Under the pieces are notes generated by a model. The model saw only the letters and a list, made by a program, of their open reading frames with translations, was not told the origin of the DNA and did not search any database. Below are positions 58,926 through 64,000 of a stretch of DNA of 64,000 bases, one piece after another. The translations under genes and the position numbers were made by a program. The stretch lies in NCBI GenBank assembly GCA_029262115.1, contig JAJCZZ010000084.1, positions 22,894 to 86,893 on the forward strand, read 5' to 3'. The number at the start of each line of letters is the position of its first letter. Position 1 is the stretch's first letter. The DNA comes from Gemmatimonadota bacterium. Lineage in GTDB: Bacteria; Gemmatimonadota; Gemmatimonadetes; Longimicrobiales; Gaopeijiaceae.

Positions 58926-60389
58926 ATGATGGAGCACCTATGCATATCGGTGACCTTCCTCGATCCGCTCTTCCACGGTAGGGCTGACGGCAGCCCGGAG
59001 TGGCCTCCGTCACCGATGCGTCTCTTCCAGGCCCTGTTGGCCGGGGCGCACACAGGTGTTCGGGGTCGCGTGTGGAGCAATCAACGCGAGGACGCGTTTC
59101 GCTGGCTCGAGAGGCAGGCCCCACCGAGGATCGTGACACCGACGACTGCGATCGCCTCGCGCGTCACATACTTCGTGCCAAACAACCAAAGCGACGCCCA
59201 CCTTGAGCGCCAGACCCGCCTGACGGCGAAGGTAGTGCAGCCACATCGTATGAATGACGGCGACACAGTGCACTATGTCTGGAAAATTGAACCGGACGAT
59301 CGATCGTGTGCTGAGGCGATCTGTAGAGAGTCACGTGGCATCTTGGCGCTGGGTTGGGGCATCGACCAGGTGATCGGTGAAGGCCGCATCGTCGACCAAC
59401 GTGGCGTTGCGGCGCTTGCCGGGCGAACCTGGGTGCCCACGCGAACGTACCGCTCGGCCGACCGGCTCTGGCGCGTCCCGATCGAGGGCTCGCTAGAGAA
59501 TCTTGAGGAGGTCTACGCATCGTTCGTCGAGAGGACATCCACGCCGACCTATCGTCCTCCGGAAGCGCCACATCGGTTTGCAACTGTGCACTATCAAGCG
59601 AACGGAAGCTTGCCGCCACGTCCCTACGCGATCTTCGAATTGCCTGAGGGTGTGGATTTCCACCCGGGCCAGACTGCTGCAGTTGCGGGCATGCTACGGT
59701 CGCTGGCCTACGAACGGGCTCAGTTGGATGAGCATGCGTTTCCCGGGTTCAGCGACCGTTATGTGGCGGGCCACGTCGAGAAAACCGATGGCGCACGATT
59801 CTCCTACTTGGCCCTCCCCACGATTGGGCACCGCCATGCGGACGGCAGGATCCGCCGTCTCCTCGTCGCGGAGCCCCTCGGGGGCGAGGGTACGCACGCC
59901 CGATGGGCTCAACAGTGGCTCCGGACGCGTCCGCTTCTGGATGAGGACGGAGATAATCGAGGTCAGCTCCTGGACCTTTGGCGCCCCGCGTCGAGAGAGG
60001 TCATCAAGCAATACGTTGGCGAATCCCGCGCTTGGACCACGGTGACCCCGATTATCCTTCCCGGATTCGACGACGGAAGGCAGGAGAAGGCTGAAGGACT
60101 TGTGCTCAAGGCCGCGAGACATGCGGGGATGCCCATAGAGGCGATCGATGATTTGACGCTACGAAAAGCCCCCTTCTGGCCTGGTGCGCTGCACCCGCGT
60201 TCTTACATGGCCCCCGAGTACATTCGGCACTATTCCCGGTGGCACGCCCTCATCCGTTTTCGTCAACCGGTAGGCGGACCGCTGGCGCTGGGTGCCGGAC
60301 GACACGTTGGGCTCGGGCTGTTCGCGATCTCAGAAGGCCTAGCCAACCCCGATTCCAACGTTCTCTCGGTTGCGCGGTCTCGCGCATGA
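58926..60389 (+). CDS. csb2: Csb2 paralogue 1 (Cas5-Cas6 type fusion)
   Basis: 487 residues starting ATGATG at 58926. N-terminal Cas5-like RAMP part: ISVTFLDPLFHGRADGSPE, EWPPSPMRLFQALLAGAHT (EWPPSP is a family hallmark). The C-terminal Cas6-like part: ALPTIGHRHADGRIRRLLV, WTTVTPIILPGFDDGRQEK and PLALGAGRHVGLGLFA with the His-containing Gly-rich loop. In I-G systems this fusion caps the crRNA 5-prime handle and cleaves the repeat hairpin. A second copy follows immediately, overlapping by 4 bp. Confidence 0.88.
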   Translation: MMEHLCISVTFLDPLFHGRADGSPEWPPSPMRLFQALLAGAHTGVRGRVWSNQREDAFRWLERQAPPRIVTPTTAIASRVTYFVPNNQSDAHLERQTRLTAKVVQPHRMNDGDTVHYVWKIEPDDRSCAEAICRESRGILALGWGIDQVIGEGRIVDQRGVAALAGRTWVPTRTYRSADRLWRVPIEGSLENLEEVYASFVERTSTPTYRPPEAPHRFATVHYQANGSLPPRPYAIFELPEGVDFHPGQTAAVAGMLRSLAYERAQLDEHAFPGFSDRYVAGHVEKTDGARFSYLALPTIGHRHADGRIRRLLVAEPLGGEGTHARWAQQWLRTRPLLDEDGDNRGQLLDLWRPASREVIKQYVGESRAWTTVTPIILPGFDDGRQEKAEGLVLKAARHAGMPIEAIDDLTLRKAPFWPGALHPRSYMAPEYIRHYSRWHALIRFRQPVGGPLALGAGRHVGLGLFAISEGLANPDSNVLSVARSRA

Positions 60390-61543
60390 AAGGTTGTGGG
60401 GGCGATCGCGTCATCACCGGAACCGTAAGTCCCCAAGGGCAGGATCGCGGGGCGGCCCACGTGGGAGAGGCACCGTCCTTTCACCAGTTGGCCCATGTGC
60501 CCGTCGCGTATCTGAGTCTTGATCTTGATGTAGACGGTCTGAGTGACTTGCTGACGGGGCCGCTCGGGCGAGGTGACGGGCGCGGGGGAGTGCCGTTCGC
60601 CGCGGATAGGTGTTTGGGACCATTCACTCGAGCGGCAAGTGCGACTGCGATTCAGGGCGGATGGACCGGAGCGCTCAACGCCGCCTCCCGCATCAGAGGA
60701 GTCCAATCAGCCCCCTCTAGCGGAGGATATGTGATGCACCTACAGACCGAAGAAGCTCATCTCCGGGCTCCTATTGACTTGGAAAGCGCGCGCGCCACTC
60801 CGAAACCAACCTTCGAGCCAGTAACCACAGCCCGGCTCGCGCTTGCTGGGCGGCCCTTGGCGCGGATCGAGGACGCTGTGGTTATCGGTGAGATCACGCG
60901 CCTGGCCGCTTTGGCCAAGTTGGGTCGAGACGACCCGCCGCCTGACGCGATGAGTGTGTTGTCGGGCCACAACATGGGGGGCGGCAACGTCCACACTCAT
61001 GCGTTCTATCTGCCAGAGTTCGACGAGGATGGCCGGATCGACCGTGTACTGGTTCACGCCGCTGCCGGCCTGGATGCCGACGCGCTCAACGCCCTCGGAC
61101 GCATCCGGCGTCTCTACCACCGCGGCGACAACGAGTGGAAGGCGTTCCTTGAATCCTACGGATCCGCGGAAACCCTCCCCGGGCATCCTTACTTAGCGCC
61201 GGGGCGACACTGGGTGTCGGTTACTCCCTACCTCCACCCGTGGTTTGTGAAGAAGGGGTTAACCGTAGAGGGTCAGATTTTACGAGAATGCGAACTGAGA
61301 GGACTGCCGGCGCCTACGGTGCACCACCTTGAAGACATTTCTGTTCCAGGGCGCGTGATGCCGAGGCGGGCGACGGATTTCCGTCGGTGGCGCCTGCGTA
61401 AGGGTCCGGCGCGTCAGCCCGACCGTCGAGGCAGCTTCTGGCGCCTCACGTTTCCGAGTCCGGTCAACGGCCCTGTGGCTCTCGGTTTCGCGTGCCACTA
61501 CGGGTTGGGCCTCTTTCGCTCGGAAGATTCTTCTCGCGCATGA
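60386..61543 (+). CDS. csb2: Csb2 paralogue 2 with reduced Cas5 part
   Basis: 385 residues from the ATG at 60386. The C-terminal half has the same order of motifs as paralogue 1: LSGHNMGGGNVHTHAFYLP, EDGRIDRVLVHAAAGLD, HWVSVTPYLHPWFVKKGLT and ALGFACHYGLGLFR. But the N-terminus lacks the EWPPSP region and is about 100 residues shorter, with a long disordered-like start. It may provide Cas6 activity while paralogue 1 serves as Cas5, or the two may form different complexes. The genes have clearly diverged, so this is not a recent duplicate. Confidence 0.8.
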   Translation: MKGCGGDRVITGTVSPQGQDRGAAHVGEAPSFHQLAHVPVAYLSLDLDVDGLSDLLTGPLGRGDGRGGVPFAADRCLGPFTRAASATAIQGGWTGALNAASRIRGVQSAPSSGGYVMHLQTEEAHLRAPIDLESARATPKPTFEPVTTARLALAGRPLARIEDAVVIGEITRLAALAKLGRDDPPPDAMSVLSGHNMGGGNVHTHAFYLPEFDEDGRIDRVLVHAAAGLDADALNALGRIRRLYHRGDNEWKAFLESYGSAETLPGHPYLAPGRHWVSVTPYLHPWFVKKGLTVEGQILRECELRGLPAPTVHHLEDISVPGRVMPRRATDFRRWRLRKGPARQPDRRGSFWRLTFPSPVNGPVALGFACHYGLGLFRSEDSSRA

Positions 61544-63294
61544 TGGAGGCTGGACACCGGAGCCACCGCGGGGATGCAGCGCCCCTACCATCGACTCCCC
61601 CCCAGCTCCTACCCGTACGCATGCTCAACGAGTATGCCTACTGTCCACGGCTCTTCCACCTGATGCATGTCGAGGGGCGTTGGGCCGACAACCTCTATAC
61701 AGAGGAGGGGCGGGAAGTCCACCGCAGGGTGGATCGGCTCGACCACGTGCTGCCGGATGCCGGTGCGCCCACTTCGGAAGATGACGAAGCCGAGGAGGGA
61801 GACGAGCGGCCCAAGGTAAGTCGATCGGTGAGCTTGGGGTCGGAATCGCTGGGCCTGACCGCCAAACTCGATCTCGTATCGACGGCGGGTGCGGAGGCGG
61901 TGCCCGTCGAGACCAAACGGGGCCGGGTTCCACGGAACGAGGAACGTAGTTGGGAGCCAGAACGGGTTCAGTTGATGGCGCAGGGCCTTCTCCTCAGAGA
62001 ACACGGCTACGAGTGCGATCACGGAGTGTTGTACTTCGCCGGCTCGAAAACCCGGGTCGATATCGCCTTCACCGGCGAACTTGAATCTCGGACCCTCGAG
62101 CTCCTCGAAAAGGCCAAGGCTGCTGCAACGCGCACAAGCCTTCCGGCTCCGCTGGATGACAGTCCGAAGTGCAACGGCTGCTCGCTGGCCGGAATCTGTT
62201 TGCCCGACGAAACACTGGCGCTCCGGCACGTCCCCGCTGAACCAGAAGAAGAAGGCTTCGACGCGGTCCGTCGGCTGTATCCGTCCCGAGATGATGCTCT
62301 TCCGCTCTACGTCCAGGAGCAAGGCGCTCGGGTCGGGAAGTCCGCTGAGGTCCTGGTCGTGCGGAAGAAGGATGAGGTTCTGGCAAAGGTCCGTCTCAAG
62401 GACGTGAGCCACCTCGTCCTGTGTGGAAACATCGGAATCTCAGCTCAGACGATCCATCTGCTCTGCAATGCCGAGGTTCCGATCGTCCATCTCTCCCGGG
62501 GACACTGGTTCTACGGCGTGACGGCGGGCATCACTCTACGCAACGCCTACGACCGGGCGGCACAATTCCAGGCCGCGACCGAACCGGTGCGATGCCTCGA
62601 GTTCGCGCGAGCGATCGTGGCCGCCAAGGCGGCGAACCAGCGTAGAATACTCGTTCGAAACGTTCGCCCCTCGGCCGAGCCCGAAGTCACTCAGATGTCC
62701 ACTCTCCTTCGGAAAGTCCCCACCACGAAGAGCGTCGAGGCTCTCTTGGGAATCGAAGGTGGAATCGCCGCGAAGTACTTCGCGCGCTTCGGGGACCTCC
62801 TCCGCCCGCGAGACTTCGACGGGGACTGGGACTTCAACAGTCGGAATCGGCGTCCACCGAAGGATCCTGTGAACGCGCTCTTGTCGTTCGGTTACGCCAT
62901 GCTGGCTAAGGAGTGCTCAGTGGCCCTTCTCGGTGAGGGACTGGATCCCTGGTGGGGGCTCTTTCACAAGCCGCGCCACGGTCGGCCGGCTCTCGCACTG
63001 GATCTCATGGAGGAGTTTCGGCCCCTGATCGTAGACAGTGCCGTGATCACGTCGATCAACACCGGCATGCTGACCGCAAAGGACTTCCTTCAGAGTTCGT
63101 CCGGTTGCGTACTCAAGGACACCGGGCGGAAGGCCTTCATTCGAGCGTACGAAGCTCGCCTGGACCAGATGGTGACCCACCCCCTCTTCCAGTACCGATG
63201 CTCGTGGCGGGCCGTAATCCGAGTGCAGGCGCGGCTTCTCGCACGGTGGCTTCGGGGCGACGTGCCGAACTACATTGGCATAACCACGCGATGA
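61540..63294 (+). CDS. cas4-cas1: Cas4-Cas1 fusion protein
   Basis: 584 residues from the ATG at 61540 (4-bp overlap with csb2). Cas4 part (~25-220): YAYCPRLFHLMHVEG, GLTAKLDLVSTAG, AVPVETKRGRVPR and the Fe-S cysteines CNGCSLAGICLPDE, with an acidic insertion (PTSEDDEAEEGDERPK). Cas1 part (~245-584): DVSHLVLCGNIGISAQTIH, GIEGGIAAKYFARF with the metal-binding Glu, and GLFHKPRHGRPALALDLME with His and Asp. The fusion couples PAM selection with spacer integration, as established for Geobacter type I-U, where a TTN PAM is chosen. It ends in 4-bp overlap with cas2. Confidence 0.94.
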   Translation: MMEAGHRSHRGDAAPLPSTPPQLLPVRMLNEYAYCPRLFHLMHVEGRWADNLYTEEGREVHRRVDRLDHVLPDAGAPTSEDDEAEEGDERPKVSRSVSLGSESLGLTAKLDLVSTAGAEAVPVETKRGRVPRNEERSWEPERVQLMAQGLLLREHGYECDHGVLYFAGSKTRVDIAFTGELESRTLELLEKAKAAATRTSLPAPLDDSPKCNGCSLAGICLPDETLALRHVPAEPEEEGFDAVRRLYPSRDDALPLYVQEQGARVGKSAEVLVVRKKDEVLAKVRLKDVSHLVLCGNIGISAQTIHLLCNAEVPIVHLSRGHWFYGVTAGITLRNAYDRAAQFQAATEPVRCLEFARAIVAAKAANQRRILVRNVRPSAEPEVTQMSTLLRKVPTTKSVEALLGIEGGIAAKYFARFGDLLRPRDFDGDWDFNSRNRRPPKDPVNALLSFGYAMLAKECSVALLGEGLDPWWGLFHKPRHGRPALALDLMEEFRPLIVDSAVITSINTGMLTAKDFLQSSSGCVLKDTGRKAFIRAYEARLDQMVTHPLFQYRCSWRAVIRVQARLLARWLRGDVPNYIGITTR

Positions 63295-63587
63295 GCCCGG
63301 GAGTCCGGCACTATCTCGTCAGCTACGACATCGCCGATGACAAGAGGCGCACCAAGGTATTCAAGACGCTCTACGGGTTCGGAGATCACGCCCAGTACAG
63401 CGTGTTTTTCTGCGAGCTGACGGATCGCGACCTTGTACGGTTGCGGTCGCGGATGAGGGAAGCGATCCACCACACCGAGGACCAGATCATGATCGTCGAC
63501 CTCGGCGCGTCGGCCCGGCCACTGGAGGCGGGGCTCGATGTGCTCGGCAAACCGTACCACCCCAGCGTACGGATCGTGGTGGTGTGA
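63291..63587 (+). CDS. cas2: Cas2 adaptation protein
   Basis: 98 residues from the ATG at 63291, overlapping cas1. Ferredoxin-like Cas2 core: YLVSYDIADDKRRTKVFKT, LYGFGDHAQYSVFFCELTD, RMREAIHHTEDQIMIVDLG. It dimerises and bridges Cas1 dimers in the integration complex. It is the last gene before the CRISPR leader. Confidence 0.96.
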   Translation: MSPGVRHYLVSYDIADDKRRTKVFKTLYGFGDHAQYSVFFCELTDRDLVRLRSRMREAIHHTEDQIMIVDLGASARPLEAGLDVLGKPYHPSVRIVVV

Positions 63588-63766
63588 AGAAGAAGTTCGA
63601 GCGGTGTTGTGGTGCGGGATTGCCGGGGACCGCTCGAAGTTGTTTGAAAACAACGGTCTTGGGACAAATGGGCGGTCCGGACACGTCGCCTGGGGCCCTG
63701 TCGTCGGGCTGGTGCTCGAAAACGGCTTTGCAACCCCGGCGGCGGAGCGGGGTTACGACAGGGGCA
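63588..63766 (+). promoter_or_regulatory. CRISPR leader
   Basis: 179 bp between cas2 and the first repeat, the position where the leader and array promoter are expected. It contains a small hairpin GTTGTT-TGAA-AACAAC (63639-63654) that could bind an integration host factor or end cas transcription, and otherwise mixed-composition sequence. No clear promoter by eye. New spacers are presumably added next to the repeat at 63767. Confidence 0.6.
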
Positions 63767-64000
63767 CTTCCTCCGCGCTGATCAGCGCGGCCTCGTTGAA
63801 GCTCTGTGTTACAGCCATGGAACAGCTCCTTGTTTGTCTTCCTCCGCGCTGATCAGCGCGGCCTCGTTGAAGCTTTGCGCGCCGACCCCCTCAGAACGTT
63901 ATTGGTGGACTTCCTCCGCGCTGATCAGCGCGGCCTCGTTGAAGCCGGTCCTTGCCCTTGAGGGCGTTCAGCGCTTCGTCCTTCCTCCGCGCTGATCAGC
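63767..64000 (+). CRISPR. CRISPR array, 36-bp repeat, continues past the window end
   Basis: Repeats at 63767-63802, 63838-63873, 63910-63945 and 63981-64000 (cut by the window end) begin CTTCCTCCGCGCTGATCAGC and end GCGGCCTCGTTGAAGC; the first three are identical. Spacers are 63803-63837 (35), 63874-63909 (36) and 63946-63980 (35). The repeat contains a perfect 18-base palindrome (CCGCGCTGATCAGCGCGG) for a Cas6 hairpin and ends in GTTGAAGC, the usual 5-prime handle, giving transcription toward increasing coordinates. Spacer 1 read in reverse contains AAGGAG and ATG, suggesting a protospacer over a gene start. Spacer 2 resembles an attC end. Confidence 0.97.

Noticed and set aside
63588..63781. 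Protein-coding frames through the CRISPR leader and repeats
   Set aside because: Open frames there arise from the repeat sequence itself and have no protein-like features.

Overview
The window is GC-rich, densely coded bacterial chromosome. The gene content suggests a Gemmatimonadota-like organism: several secreted six-bladed beta-propeller lipoproteins, a DUF5916 outer-membrane protein, PadR regulators beside ADOP-type (MacB/FtsX-like) permeases, and a DEAD-box relative with a DbpA domain. This assignment is inference from family content. No rRNA or tRNA gene was seen.

Bases 1-29400 are ordinary chromosome. They hold a CadC-like regulator cut by the window edge, a sugar dehydrogenase, a LysR regulator, a HupE/UreJ-type membrane protein, a dolichol-kinase-like enzyme, cupin and secreted proteins, threonine ammonia-lyase, a DEAD-box helicase and a second DEAD-box relative that has lost its catalytic motifs. 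Also here are a methyltransferase/aminotransferase pair, HU, a TrkA-type potassium channel, a small ABC exporter, a minimal sigma-54 activator, a DUF5916 protein, NudC and a PorV-like barrel. Bases 32246-36157 (beta-propeller lipoprotein, lipoprotein hydrolase, cyclophilin) and 39320-40476 (chorismate mutase plus prephenate dehydratase) are also backbone.

Between these lie accessory segments, roughly 29.4-32.1, 36.3-39.2 and 40.5-51 kb. They hold toxin-antitoxin pairs, many broken (XRE/DUF5615, HigBA, BrnTA, RelBE-like, HigBA relic, DUF4160/DUF2442, MazEF relic, AbiE). They also hold a decayed IS91-type and a decayed IS110-type element, fragments of ADOP permeases, and attC-like structured sites with no integrase in view. 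Flanking repeats suggest that the IS110-type element sits inside an attC core.

Bases 51333-64000 form a complete type I-G (formerly I-U) CRISPR-Cas locus. It starts with two WYL regulators resembling PafB/PafC and a small unknown ORF. Next come cas3 with a C-terminal HD domain, csb3 (Cas8-like), csb1 (Cas7) with an unusual C-terminal SAP-like tail, two tandem csb2 paralogues (Cas5/Cas6), a cas4-cas1 fusion and cas2. The array has 36-bp repeats with 35-36-bp spacers and continues past the window. From cas3 to csb1 and from the first csb2 to cas2 every gene junction overlaps by 4 bp, so these are operons.

The most interesting signal is between the small ORF and cas3. Two degenerate copies of the CRISPR repeat flank a 38-nt spacer-like sequence (53752-53861). 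The second copy keeps its hairpin through a compensatory base-pair change. The start of the pseudo-spacer resembles sequence next to a TTA triplet in the AT-rich inverted repeat upstream of the small ORF. This looks like a crRNA-like regulatory guide of the CreA/CreR kind for a type I-G system. In addition, spacer 2 of the array resembles the 3-prime end of an attC site.
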